From NCBI RefSeq assembly GCF_018448495.1, contig NZ_CP049902.1, positions 124,001-188,000 on the forward strand: DNA of 64,000 nt. Direction: 5' to 3'. A program made the translations under genes and the position numbers. The notes below the pieces were generated by a model. The model made no database searches and had not been told where the DNA came from. It saw only the letters and a list, made by a program, of their open reading frames with translations. This stretch comes from Psychrobacter sp. WY6. GTDB taxonomy: Bacteria; Pseudomonadota; Gammaproteobacteria; Pseudomonadales; Moraxellaceae. Shown piece after piece: positions 50,255 to 60,365 of the stretch. Each line of letters begins with the position of its first letter. Position 1 is the first letter of the stretch.

Positions 50255-51564
50255 ATGACTACTATGGTGACTGCTATGACGGCTTCTAAATTTTTAAAAA
50301 ATAGCACCTATCTACTGAGTGCTTTTCTTCTTGCTGCCTGTCAGCCATCACCGCCTACCAATGAGCCTGTGACTGCAGAAAATAGTGAGACTGTAGATAC
50401 CCCTATTGTCATTACCGACGATAGTGTGACCATGACGCCAGATCATATATTGAGCATAAAACCTTCACGTTATCAGCCCAGTCTTGGTTTACAAGGTAAG
50501 ATCGAACCTATCAAACAGACTAAGCTTGTCGCTGCATACCCCATTAACGTCGAAGAAATACTGGTTACTGAGGGTCAATGGGTAGAAAAAGATATGCCGC
50601 TGCTTATTGTTCGACGCGTGCAATCAGAAAGCAAAACAGCAGATGCATCTAACCCGGTCAAGAAACAATCTTCGGCATCGAACAGCGTTGCCCCAAATTC
50701 TGAAATGACGAACGATGCGGTTGATGTAAAGCAAACACACTCAAAAAAACGGACGCTAGCTCAAAACCCAATCAACCTACAGCAGAAAATGGTGCAACAA
50801 CCACTAAAAACGACCCAATTGCTAATAAAGAAGAGGCAGCAGCAAACGCCACAGTGGGCGCTCCTAAAAACGCAGTCGGCAATCCTAAAAACAATGAAAA
50901 CCAGCGCTAATAGCACGGCGAGCTCAAAACCGCAGCAGAATCAGTATAACTTGATCACTGTGCGTGCCAGTTTTTCTGGTCGTGTAAAAAACTTATATGC
51001 CAAAGCAGGTCAAAAACTAGAGGCGCGCACGCCTTTATTACAGATTAGCGATGAAACTAAATTACACTTTATCGCGACCCTACCTATTCAAGCAGAACCG
51101 CAACTTTCAGTTGGTCAGACTGTCAATTTTACAGCTGAAGGTATGTCGGAACAGTTCACAGGACAAGTCAGTAAACTGACCGCGACCAGCCAGCCGAAAA
51201 AGCTGTTGGTCTATGTTAACGTCATTGACAATGAAGCAAGTCGAGACAAGTTGTTGCCAGATATGAAAGTCACGGGGCGGGTTAATTATGGTCAAATAGA
51301 TGTGGGCACCATCGTACCTAAGCGCGCGTTGCACGATGTTGACTTGACAGAATTGCAAACGTCACCATATAAGCCTCTGTCACCGTTAACTGCTAACGTG
51401 TGGATTATTGGACAAGATCAGCGCCTGACACGCCAGCCTATTGAAGTAGTCGAATATGACCCTATCACAAAGCAGTATTTAATTGCTGGTATTAGCAACG
51501 ATAGTTTGATTTGTTTGGCTGATTTACCGGCTGATGCTAAAGGTAAAAAGTCAATGTCTCATAG
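50255..51564 (+). CDS. HlyD/RND-type periplasmic adaptor lipoprotein, frame disturbed
   Basis: A lipoprotein signal ends in LLAAC. The membrane-fusion-protein pattern follows: GLQGKIEPIKQTKLVAAYPINVEEILVTEGQWVEKDMPLLIV (biotinyl-lipoyl half), a linker, and ITVRASFSGRVKNLYAKAGQKLEARTPLLQISD (second half), then the beta-barrel. Between an A7 run (50743-50749) and about 50905 the linker reads more naturally in another frame (an N/A/T/K/P-rich stretch), suggesting paired indels. At an A5 run (51545-51549) one more A ends the protein in GKKVNVS at 51564; otherwise it runs on to 51679. Three possible ATG starts lie at 50255, 50264 and 50276. No pump gene follows it. Confidence 0.75.
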
Positions 51565-51861
51565 CTATGCATGCCGACAGTTACATTGTGTAGAAACATT
51601 AACAAAGCCTCTCTTGTTTTGTAACTGCTTAATTAGGCAATATGGCCGTACGATATATAGCATTAAGCGAGTATTCTGAATCATTGGTATTAAATGACTC
51701 AATATCTTGAAAGTTTGAGAAATCTTAGAAAGTTTGAGAACCTAGAGGCTTAATCGTTTAAATGTTTAAGATCCTAAAATCAGCGATGTATTTATCGTGA
51801 TACAAAATATCAAAACAGATGAAACGTTTGGCCAACCATAACAACAACTAGAGGATAACCC

Positions 51862-52584
51862 ATGAGCAAGCAGATTTTATTAATCGAAGATGATCCTGAT
51901 CTAGCTGAGTTAATCAGCGATTACCTGACCATGAATTATTATGACGTCCATCATGCAGGACTTGGTCAAGAAGGGCTTGATTTATTGGATGCCAAAGAGC
52001 GTGACATTGATTTGGTCGTGCTTGACTTAATGCTACCTGATATGGATGGTATGCAAGTTTGTCAAAAAATTCGCGGCAATAAAAACAACATGACCAATAA
52101 AGTGCCCATTATCATGTTGACAGCGAAAGGCGATACCACCGATCGCGTGCTAGGTCTTGAGATGGGTGCTGACGATTATATATCTAAGCCTTTTGAGCCA
52201 CGTGAGCTTCTCGCTCGAATCCGAGCTGTTATTCGCCGTCATGAGCAGCCCAATCAAGCAGATAGCCAGTCTGATAGCTTGACCTTTGGTCGTTTGAGTG
52301 TCTTTCCTGACAGCCATGAAGTGACCATCGATGACGAGCCTGTCCGTTTAACGACGCATCAGTTTCAATTATTGCATTACTTTGCCACCCATTCTGGTAA
52401 AGTATTGAATCGCGAGCAACTGTGGCAAGCCATGCCCAATGATGACAGCTCAGATAATATCGATCGCGCCATTGATGTTCATATCTCGCGCCTGCGTGCT
52501 TTAATTGAAGACAACCCACGCCAGCCAAAACGTATTATTACGGTACGCGGTGTTGGTTATCAATTTGCCACTGATCAGGTTTGA
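51862..52584 (+). CDS. OmpR-family DNA-binding response regulator
   Basis: 240 residues. The receiver domain carries the acidic pair in LIEDDPDLAELI, phospho-acceptor VVLDLMLPDMDGMQ and Lys in YISKPFEPRELLARI. The winged-helix domain includes LTTHQFQLLHYFATHSGKVLNREQLWQ and IDVHISRLRALIEDNPRQPKRIITVRGVGYQF. AGAGGA precedes the ATG. It pairs with the sensor kinase about 100 bases downstream. The adaptor gene upstream may be its target (inference). Confidence 0.94.
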   Translation: MSKQILLIEDDPDLAELISDYLTMNYYDVHHAGLGQEGLDLLDAKERDIDLVVLDLMLPDMDGMQVCQKIRGNKNNMTNKVPIIMLTAKGDTTDRVLGLEMGADDYISKPFEPRELLARIRAVIRRHEQPNQADSQSDSLTFGRLSVFPDSHEVTIDDEPVRLTTHQFQLLHYFATHSGKVLNREQLWQAMPNDDSSDNIDRAIDVHISRLRALIEDNPRQPKRIITVRGVGYQFATDQV

Positions 52585-52686
52585 TCGCAAAAGTGGCAAA
52601 TTAATCGATAAAAACCATACTTTTGATTTGTTTATGCAAATTAGAAGTATGAGTCGATATAAACGGCTGATAGTAGAGATGGTTTA

Positions 52687-54866
52687 ATGCAGCAGTTGGG
52701 ATTTCGTTCGGTATTTGCCAAATTATTTGCCAGTGTCATGCTGGCACTTATTTTATTTGCAGTGGCGATGGTGCTGTTGACGCAACTTGTACACGATAAA
52801 GATGCAAGTATTCGATCAGAAGTATTAGCCACCCAGATTTTAGGACAAATAGACCCCTTCTTGCATGAGCTGAATATCTCTGTTAGCGAGGACAATCGCT
52901 TGCAAGCGCGCTTTATGCTAGCAGTGGTCAAAAAGAGCTTTGATATCTTTGATGAGTCATTGCAGGCAAAGATGGGCTTGTATGACAGCGAAGGTCGATT
53001 GCTAATGCAAACGGATAACAGCGATTTGCCGTTGGAGTTGCCCGCACCGCCCTCTTTATTTTCACGCGTTTTTCCCTCTCTCGCAGACACCTCCCCTACC
53101 AAGCAAGCTCAGGTTTATAGCAGCACCGGCTATACGTTTTGTATGAATCACGCTTACCGCCTAAAAAACCAGTACTCTCCTCTGCGCTGAATTTATTTAC
53201 TGGCACACTACTACTGTTACTGATTATGGCAGGTGTCCTATGGTGGATTGCTCGTACCATCACTTGGCGCATCAATCAGATGAGCCAGCAGATGGCGCAA
53301 CTGGTGATGGTGATTTTTACCGTACGAGTGAATGCTCGTGGTAACGATGAGATCGCCTCACTAGCGCGTGGATTTAACCAAGCAGCACAAAAAATCGAAC
53401 ACCTTATCGATGCCAATAACCTGCTCTTAGCACATGCTTCTCATGAGCTACGTACCCCCATTACTCGTATCCGCTTACAGATTGAGATGATGGATATGCT
53501 CGCAGGGGCGCTACCATCTGATACCAAAGCAAAGTTTGATAAACGTGCGCAAGCGATTAACCGCGATTTGTCAGGACTCAATGATTTGGTAGAGAGTATC
53601 TTATTGGTGAGTCGTTTAGACGCCGGTCATGCCTTGCAGCAAGTTGAAAGTTTAGATTTATACGATCTGGTGAATCAAGAACGGCAACATTATCCTGAAG
53701 CGACGCTCATTGGTGAACATATTGTGATCGATGGTCAATCATCGATGTTGACCCATTTGATTCGCAACTTGTTAACCAATGCCATGTTACACGGCAAGCC
53801 GCCCGTGACGGTACTATTGTATGGCGTGCAAACTATTGATGAAGCAGATACCATACCTGATTATCTGCTACAAACGATACTCTACAGTAGCTTTGCCGAT
53901 TATAATAGCTCTGATTTTGACTCTTATCACCAACCAATCGAGGTTAATGAAGACGATACGCACAATCATATTGCGCATAGTCATACACATTCAAACGATT
54001 CTTCTCATATTACTGGTAAAGTTAAACCCGAAGCAACAGATGCTATTATCCTGTTGCCAGCACCACCGATATATAGAAACGGAGAAAATATTGCGGTTGA
54101 GCATGACCTCAATTCCGATGCCGATGCTGATGCCGATGTAAATATAGAGACCAAAATCGATAAGGCTGATATTAATAATATCAACGGAGACATTGACTCT
54201 ATTGAAACCTGTGCAACCTTAACAGAGTCTACTGATGCGAATAGTGTTCAAACTGACTCAAGCACTTCAACAAACTCAGTCAACAGTAACGATACCGTTG
54301 GAAGCACCAGTGCATCCTCATTGATTGCTAATTATCATAACTTTACCAATGATTTGACTGACAAAATTAAAAAGATGGTTTGGAAAGCAGTTCCTGACAC
54401 TGAAGAGTCGTCTGCAGTTATCAATGACGCTAAGAGTACTGCCTTGAATGATACAGTTCCTAAATCCAAAGGTGCCGTAATAAATAAAGGTGGCACTACG
54501 CGCGACAAGGGTGATGCTCAAAATAACACTCAAAATCCTACAGAAGTACTCAGTACACCGCGCAAAGAAGGCTTATTTGCCAAACATCTAAAAAAAGCCA
54601 AGACCGATCCTGTACGCCCATTACCGAAATATGCAGTATTGGCAGTGATTGATGAAGGCACGGGTATTCCAGAAGACAAACGTGAAGAAGTATTTAGCCC
54701 ATTTGTGCGGTTGCAACAAAAAAATAAAGGCTCTGGACTAGGCTTATCACTAGTATCACAAATCGTTACCGCACATCAAGGGCGCATCATTACTGATACG
54801 TTGAATGGACATACCAGGTTTTTAGTTGTCATACCAGTCAAGCGACCCACATTATCACCAGCATGA
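52687..54866 (+). CDS. Sensor histidine kinase with large insert in the ATPase domain, frameshifted
   Basis: TM1 lies near residues 12-34 and a periplasmic sensor domain of ~130 residues follows. TM2 is LFTGTLLLLLIMAGVLWWIA, then a HAMP (NARGNDEIASLARGFNQAAQKIE) and the H-box ASHELRTPITRIRLQ. The N-box is LIRNLLTNAMLHGKPPVTVLLYG; the G1-box (VIDEGTGIPEDKREEVF) and G2-box (GSGLGLSLVSQIV) come only ~265 residues later. The insert (about 53825-54620) is low-complexity, acidic and Ser/Thr/Asn-rich with a His-rich patch (HNHIAHSHTHS). A T4 run (53137-53140, T5 expected) breaks the frame: TGYTFLYESRLPPKK when repaired. Partner of the upstream regulator. Confidence 0.88.
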
Positions 54867-55047
54867 CTAAGACGTGCCTTCAGTCCAATCTATTAACCTT
54901 TAAATGGCTAAAAATGCTAAATTTTGCCAGACATCGTCAAATAGCGTATCAATATCTCGATATTATTTGCGCTACTTTCCCTGTTTGACGGCAATTTATC
55001 TCATTTTATCACCATTTTTAAAATAAGGACACGACCTAGTCAGCGAT

Positions 55048-55157
55048 ACTATAGTCGATTCAATTTAAAAGTAGTACAAGGCAACCGAGTATAGATGTAT
55101 ATTTAATACTTCAAGCGAGGTTAACGCAGTAATATTTTTATGGTGGAATGACTATAT
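55048..55157. repeat. ~110-bp intergenic repeat element, copy 2
   Basis: Same ends as copy 1 at 9544: ACTATAGTCG.TTCA at the left and TGACTATAT at the right, TACAAGG inside and CAAGCGAG later. It lies in a 545-base gene-free stretch before metN. Confidence 0.55.
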
Positions 55158-55410
55158 AATGTGCTATGAACAGACACTTCATTTTACTCGATCGTCGCGA
55201 CTCACATTCTACAACCCCCCTCTTACTAATAGCTATTAATCATAAGCCTGTCACGGATGTTCATATCCAAAGTGCTCGATAATATGCTATATTAGCGCCC
55301 CTTATTATAGGGTTATTAACGGTTGTTTCTTAATTGGCTTCTTACATTGTTAAAGAGGCCCGACAGCGCGTTTGTGACTATTAAAAAAATTATTGAATTT
55401 TGAGCCCTCC

Positions 55411-56180
55411 ATGAATGACATGATTGTCTTAAACAATGTGACCAAGAGTTTTTTAAGCGACCGATCAATCAAAGACAAAGATGGCAAACCACATTGGTTT
55501 ACTGCCGTTGAACCGACCTCGTTATCTGTCCAGCAAGGCGAAATCTTTGGCCTAATGGGATACTCGGGTGCAGGTAAGTCTACTCTGCTACGCCTAATCA
55601 AATGCTTGAGCGTCCAGATGCTGGTCAAGTCATCGTCGATGGCACTGACTTGACCACTTTGTCTGCCAGTGAATTGCGTATCGCTCGGCATAATATTGGT
55701 ATGATTTTTCAGCAATTTAATCTGATGTCGAATCGTACTGTTTTTGACAACGTGGCCTTTAATTTAACTGTTTCAGGATATCCGAGCCGCGACATTCATA
55801 AACGAGTGATGGATTGCCTAGAGATTGTTGATCTCACAGACCGCGCTGGTCACTACCCTGCGCAGCTGTCAGGCGGACAAAAACAGCGTGTCGGTATTGC
55901 CCGAGCGATTGCCCCCAGTCCTAAAGTATTATTGGCTGATGAACCAACCAGTGCGCTTGATCCTGCGACGACCCGCAGCTTGTTGACTTGTCTACGTGAT
56001 ATCAACGAACAACTTGGCGTCACCATTGTGATTGTGACTCATGAGATGAGTGTCATCCGTAGGCTGTGTGATCGCGCCGCATTACTGCATCAAGGTCAAC
56101 TCTTGGAAGTTGCAGATGTGAGAGACGGTCTGATTCAGGCGACCACCCCGATTGGCAAAGGCTTAGTGCACGAAGACTAA
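55411..56180 (+). CDS. metN: Methionine ABC transporter ATPase MetN, frameshifted
   Basis: Walker A GYSGAGKST is near residue 50, the Q-loop in IFQQFNLM, the signature LSGGQKQRVGIARAI, Walker B VLLADEPTSALDP and the H-loop in VTHEM. The frame breaks at an A3 run (55600-55602); one more A gives LINMLERPDAGQVIVDGTDL. The product is about 256 residues and lacks the long C-terminal NIL/ACT regulatory domain of E. coli MetN (~343), ending after GKGLVHED. ATG 55411 has no strong ribosome site; a TTG at 55393 is possible. First gene of metNIQ. Confidence 0.9.
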
Positions 56181-56199
56181 TGAGGCAGGAGAAATAAAT

Positions 56200-56886
56200 A
56201 TGTTAACTGGTAGTGAATTGTCCGCCTCGATAGACAAGCTGTTTGCCCTGCGCAAAGAGATTGTGAACGCGTTTATTGATACATTTATTATGCTTGGCAT
56301 CTCAACGACGGTGGCCATTGTCATAGGTGGGTTGTTTGGCGTATTTTTGTTTTTATCCAGTGATCGACAGTTTTTGCAAAACAAAACATTGTATGGTCTG
56401 CTTGGTGGTATCACCAACTTTATGCGCGCTTTCCCATTTGTCATTTTGATGATTGCCATGAGCCCATTTACTAAGGCTATCGTTGGCACGGGTATTGGAC
56501 CGATTGCGGCCTCATTGGTACTCGCCATTGCAGGTTCGTTTTATTTTGCCCGTTTGGTCGAGCAAAACTTACGTGAAGTGCCACGCGGTATCATTGAGGC
56601 GACCGAGTCTATGGGCGCACGTCCTTTGACCATTATTAAAGTCTTACTCAATGAAGCACGCTCAGGACTGGTATTGTCCGTGACGATTCTCTGTATCAGC
56701 CTGCTCTCTTATTCAGCAGCGGCAGGTATGATTGGCGGCGGTGGTCTGGGGGATTTAGCCATTCGTTATGGCTACTATCGTTATCAAACGGAGGTGATGA
56801 TTTTTATCGTTATTGTCCTATCAATAATGGTCGTCTCCATTCAAGCATCGGGTAATTGGTTGGCTAACCGGTTGGATAAACGATAG
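56200..56886 (+). CDS. metI: Methionine ABC transporter permease MetI
   Basis: 228 residues with about five or six hydrophobic segments. It has the MetI pattern: TFIMLGISTTVAIVIGGLFGVFLF, the permease core ITNFMRAFPFVILMIAMSPFTKAIVGTGIGP, EATESMGARPLTIIKVLL (EAA loop), and SYSAAAGMIGGGGLGDLAIRYGYYRYQ. It forms the membrane channel for methionine import with MetN. AGGAGA lies before the ATG, 20 bases after metN. Confidence 0.95.
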   Translation: MLTGSELSASIDKLFALRKEIVNAFIDTFIMLGISTTVAIVIGGLFGVFLFLSSDRQFLQNKTLYGLLGGITNFMRAFPFVILMIAMSPFTKAIVGTGIGPIAASLVLAIAGSFYFARLVEQNLREVPRGIIEATESMGARPLTIIKVLLNEARSGLVLSVTILCISLLSYSAAAGMIGGGGLGDLAIRYGYYRYQTEVMIFIVIVLSIMVVSIQASGNWLANRLDKR

Positions 56887-57103
56887 AAAAAAGACTTAGA
56901 CAAAGTCAGTTAACGCTAATATGAAATAATACTGGGTTTAATGCCGATTCATCCTAAGCAAAATGCTTGACTTTGTTACTGAGACCCTTTAATTTTGATA
57001 CTAACTTAACAGTCGTTAACTTAGCAGCATTACTATCCCTAATGTTGCTTTTTTAATGGCCAGCGTTTGCCCTCCATCCCATCCCTCTTATTAAGGAAGT
57101 TCC

Positions 57104-58063
57104 ATGAAATTAACAGATATCAGCCGTCAGTTAGCGACTGCATTTGCTGCCGTTGGCGTATCAAGCCTAGTCTTGGTTGGTTGCAACAACTCATCAGCAC
57201 CGGAAGCGACTAAAGAGCCTGTTACGGAAGGCTCAACAGCAGAAACTGCCGCTAGCGATATCGATCCTGAGCATACCAAAATCGTCATCGGTACCACCGA
57301 AGGTGACTTCGCCGATATGGTGCGCAACCAAGTGAAAAGCTCACTGGAAGCGCAAGGTTACGAAGTTGAGCTGATTGCTTTTACTGACTATGTACGCCCA
57401 AACCTTGCCTTGGCTGAAGGTGATTTGGACATCAACATCTTCCAGCATAAGCCTTATCTTGATACCTTCAAAAAAGAAAACAATCTTGATCTGGTAGAAG
57501 TTTTCCAAGTACCTACTGCCCCACTTGGCATTTACTCAGGTAAAAAGACCACGCTTGATGATGTCTATAAAGGCATGAGAGTCTCTGCACCAAATGATCC
57601 AAGTAACTTTGCTCGTGCGCTGGTAATGATGGATGATCTTGGCTGGATCACGCTAAAAGACAATATTGATCCGCTAACGGCATCAAAAACTGACATCGCT
57701 GATAACAGCAAATACGACATTGAAATCATTGAGTTAGAAGCCGCTCAATTGCCACGTGCTCGTGATGAAGTCGACTTTGCCGTCATCAATGGCAACTATG
57801 CCACGGATGCTGGTATCAAGCTGACTGAAGCGCTATTTCAAGAGCCTAGCTTTGCTTATGTCAACTGGTCAGCCATTAAATCAGCAGATGCTGGCAAAAA
57901 ATGGGTCGAAGATGTGACCAATGCATATAACTCAGAAGCCTTTAAAAAGTATGCTCATGAAACTTTCCCTGGTTATAAGTACCCAAAAATCTGGGGCTCT
58001 GATCACAGTGCGCACACGGATACCGCAACAAAACCTGCACCTGTAGAAGCTGCTACTCAATAA
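57104..58063 (+). CDS. metQ: Methionine-binding lipoprotein MetQ
   Basis: 319 residues, normally about 270-280; the extra length is a Ser/Thr/Ala/Glu-rich linker after the signal and a short tail. A lipoprotein signal ends in LVGC (Cys near residue 27). The NlpA/MetQ domain follows: KIVIGTTEGDFADMVRNQVKSSLEAQGYEVELIAFTDYVRPNLALAEGDLDINIFQHKPYLD, then the typical PTAPLGIYSGK and NDPSNFARALVM. It captures methionine (D or L) for MetNI. AAGGAAG lies before the ATG. It has its own terminator. Confidence 0.96.
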   Translation: MKLTDISRQLATAFAAVGVSSLVLVGCNNSSAPEATKEPVTEGSTAETAASDIDPEHTKIVIGTTEGDFADMVRNQVKSSLEAQGYEVELIAFTDYVRPNLALAEGDLDINIFQHKPYLDTFKKENNLDLVEVFQVPTAPLGIYSGKKTTLDDVYKGMRVSAPNDPSNFARALVMMDDLGWITLKDNIDPLTASKTDIADNSKYDIEIIELEAAQLPRARDEVDFAVINGNYATDAGIKLTEALFQEPSFAYVNWSAIKSADAGKKWVEDVTNAYNSEAFKKYAHETFPGYKYPKIWGSDHSAHTDTATKPAPVEAATQ

Positions 58064-58123
58064 GCTCTTAAACCAAAAGCACTTAAATCCAAAACACTTA
58101 AATATCGTCTTCGTCCCGCTTGT

Positions 58124-58158
58124 AAACGCCCATTGCTAGATAGTGATGGGCGTTTTTT
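58124..58158 (+). terminator. Rho-independent terminator after metQ
   Basis: AAACGCCCAT / ATGGGCGTTT, a 10-bp stem with a 12-nt loop, then a T-run. It closes the metNIQ unit. Confidence 0.85.
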
Positions 58159-58379
58159 ATGGGCTCGATTTTACGATTTTTATTTTTTAACCGCGCGCTG
58201 CTGTCTATCAGTTACTAAAAATGACGTTACAGCCTGTTTGTCCTTTGTAGGAAAGCGTCACGTGCCCTTTTACTTGCTGACAATTTTTTCTATAGTGGGT
58301 AAGTTAAATAGAGAGGGTGATCAGAATATTGATGATTTGATGCTCTATCAATAAATACATAAATAACAAGGATAATAAG

Positions 58380-59228
58380 ATGCGTGCTAAAACTTATAAT
58401 ATTCGTACCGCTGGACAAGCAAATATTCCTGTACTAGGGCTTGGAACATGGCAATCGACTGGTCAAGATTGTGTTGATGTCATCAGTCAAGCGTTGAAAA
58501 TGGGTTACGAGCACATCGATACCGCTCAAGCTTATGGCAATGAAAAAGAAGTGGGTCAAGGTATCAAACAATCAGGGGTATCTCGGGATAAGTTCTTTTT
58601 GACCACAAAGATTTTTCCTGATGACATGAAGTTTGAGCCTGAGAAATTGATTGCAGCCGCCAAACGCTCTTTAGCAGACTTAGATACTGATTATGTTGAT
58701 TTGCTACTATTGCACTGGCCGGATGACCGTGTTCCTTTATCTGAAACCATTCCTGCCTTGTGTGAGCTACAGAAACAAGGTTTGACGCGCCATATCGGCG
58801 TCTCTAACTTTAATATTGCTAGTATCATTGAAGCTGAGAAATATGCTGATGTACCGATTGTGGTCAATCAGGTTGAGTTTCATCCTTTCATCAAGCAAAA
58901 AACCTTGCAGACTTTTTTGAACAATCACCACATTCTACTCGAAGCTTATTCACCACTTGCACGCGGTGATGTATTCGATAATGAGATTATTAAAGAAATC
59001 GCTGACAAACATAATGTCACGCCAGCACAGATATCATTGGCTTGGATTCTGTCAGACAAGCATCGTATCGCTATTCCGAAAACGTCTAACCCTGATCATT
59101 TGCAAGGCAACTTAGACGCTATAAAAGTACAATTAAGTGCGGGTGATATTGAGAAAATCAGCAGCTTAGCGCGTGCTGATGGGCGCAAAATTAAGCATCC
59201 AGATTACTCGCCTGAATGGGACGACTAA
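58380..59228 (+). CDS. Aldo/keto reductase (2,5-diketo-D-gluconate reductase-like)
   Basis: 282 residues, a complete AKR barrel. It has GLGTWQS near residue 20, DTAQAYGNEKEVG with the catalytic Asp and Tyr near 48-53, the Lys in FLTTKIF, the His in LLLLHWPD, GVSNF, NQVEFHPF and the NADPH-binding IPKTSNPDHLQGNL. It reduces small aldehydes or ketones with NADPH; the physiological substrate is unknown. AAGGATAAT precedes the ATG. It is monocistronic, convergent with ccmE across a strong hairpin. Confidence 0.94.
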   Translation: MRAKTYNIRTAGQANIPVLGLGTWQSTGQDCVDVISQALKMGYEHIDTAQAYGNEKEVGQGIKQSGVSRDKFFLTTKIFPDDMKFEPEKLIAAAKRSLADLDTDYVDLLLLHWPDDRVPLSETIPALCELQKQGLTRHIGVSNFNIASIIEAEKYADVPIVVNQVEFHPFIKQKTLQTFLNNHHILLEAYSPLARGDVFDNEIIKEIADKHNVTPAQISLAWILSDKHRIAIPKTSNPDHLQGNLDAIKVQLSAGDIEKISSLARADGRKIKHPDYSPEWDD

Positions 59229-59276
59229 GTTCTTATAAGAAACTATCGAAACTTATTAGTACCAAATTCATGTAAA

Positions 59277-59311
59277 AAAAGAGCCGCTAATATATTATTA
59301 GCGGCTCTTTT
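59277..59311. terminator. Bidirectional terminator
   Basis: AAAAGAGCCGCTAATA / TATTAGCGGCTCTTTT, a perfect 16-bp stem with a 3-nt loop, between the convergent reductase and ccmE genes. Confidence 0.92.
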
Positions 59312-59332
59312 ACTATGATATGGACTATATAA

Positions 59333-59831
59333 TTACTGCTGTAAGGTATCCGTCTCATGCACCTTTTCAGCAGGATTATATTGCTCAGAAGGAGGCACTA
59401 CACCGCTACGGTTGTTTTCTTTCATCGATTTGGCCACTTCTGGCGGCATGTAATTTTCATCATGCTTAGCCAAGACTTCTCCAGCGACAAAGTATCACCC
59501 TGCATCTTACCTGTCGCGACGACACCTGAGTTTTCAGCAAATAAATCTGGCAAAATACCTTGATAAGTCACAGGTACGGTCGATTGAAAGTCCGTAATGG
59601 CAAACTCAACGTTTAGTGGATTGTCTTCTGCGCGCTGGACACTACCCGCAACGACCATACCGCCTGCTCGAATACGCTTATCTTGTGGTGCTTCACCTTG
59701 TGCAATCGCGGTAGCATCAAAGTATAATCGGTCTGTTGCCCAATGGCATAAAGAACCAATACCACGGCTATCGCCGCCCCTGCAAGCGTAAACATAACCC
59801 ACATCAGTTTTTTGCGACGAACTGCGTTCAT
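59333..59831 (-). CDS. ccmE: Heme chaperone CcmE, two frameshifts
   Basis: An N-terminal anchor ([26 protein letters not shown]) is followed by the heme-handling barrel: [46 protein letters not shown]. The heme-binding His and the C-terminal tail appear only after repair: [17 protein letters not shown], then ...HETDTLQQ. The frame is lost near 59727 ([12 protein letters not shown] when repaired) and near 59479 ([12 protein letters not shown]). Repaired length is about 167 residues, normal for CcmE. It accepts heme from CcmC in the periplasm for cytochrome c maturation. Confidence 0.93.
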
Positions 59832-60100
59832 ACCACTACCTCATTGATGAGTCACTGTTTTATAAACTATAGTCAATGCCATAAATATATAAAACAGAAA
59901 AATTTGAAGAAACTACCATTAGAAAAACGTTCTAAAAATGTCTTTCTAATCGTACTCTTCTAATGGCTATATGGTAGCATTTTTCGGACAAATCAATAAG
60001 CCCTATAACTTCTGTGGCAGTCACCTCTTTATCAAGTGCTAAGTTACAGATTGAGTGGCTAAAAATTAACGGCTAACGCTAGATAGGACGAGCCTACTAG

Positions 60101-60322
60101 CTAATGGGACTGCTTAGTGACAGGCATGGTTGTTTTAGCCGTACGCTGTGCTTGCCGCGCTTGCTGAATGGTCAACTGTTTGATTAAAGCCTGTCGTTGT
60201 CTACGACTATAAATAACAAACGCCAGCATCATGCCAACGGTAATTGCCCAGCACGACCAAACGAACACGCCATGCTTACCCATGGCAAGAAACTCAGATA
60301 CGCTATAAAAGTAAGGCTGCAT
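60101..60322 (-). CDS. ccmD: CcmD, heme exporter accessory protein
   Basis: 73 residues with one transmembrane helix (FVWSCWAITVGMMLAFVIYS) after the typical YFYSVSEFLAMGKHGVFVW, then a basic cytoplasmic tail RRQRQALIKQL. This is the CcmD pattern. It stabilises the CcmC-CcmE heme complex. It lies between ccmC and ccmE, 44 bases after ccmC. Confidence 0.9.
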   Translation of the reverse strand: MQPYFYSVSEFLAMGKHGVFVWSCWAITVGMMLAFVIYSRRQRQALIKQLTIQQARQAQRTAKTTMPVTKQSH

Positions 60323-60365
60323 AATATTTTCCTAGCCGTGATTTTTTTGGCGACAGTCATTACCG

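Noticed and set aside
55160..55410. SAM riboswitch before metNIQ
   Set aside because: Only a short CCC...GGG pairing around 55297-55311 is seen; no S-box or other SAM-riboswitch core could be recognised.
58133..58354. 73-codon ORF between metQ and the aldo/keto reductase
   Set aside because: It overlaps the metQ terminator stem, lacks a ribosome site and resembles no family.
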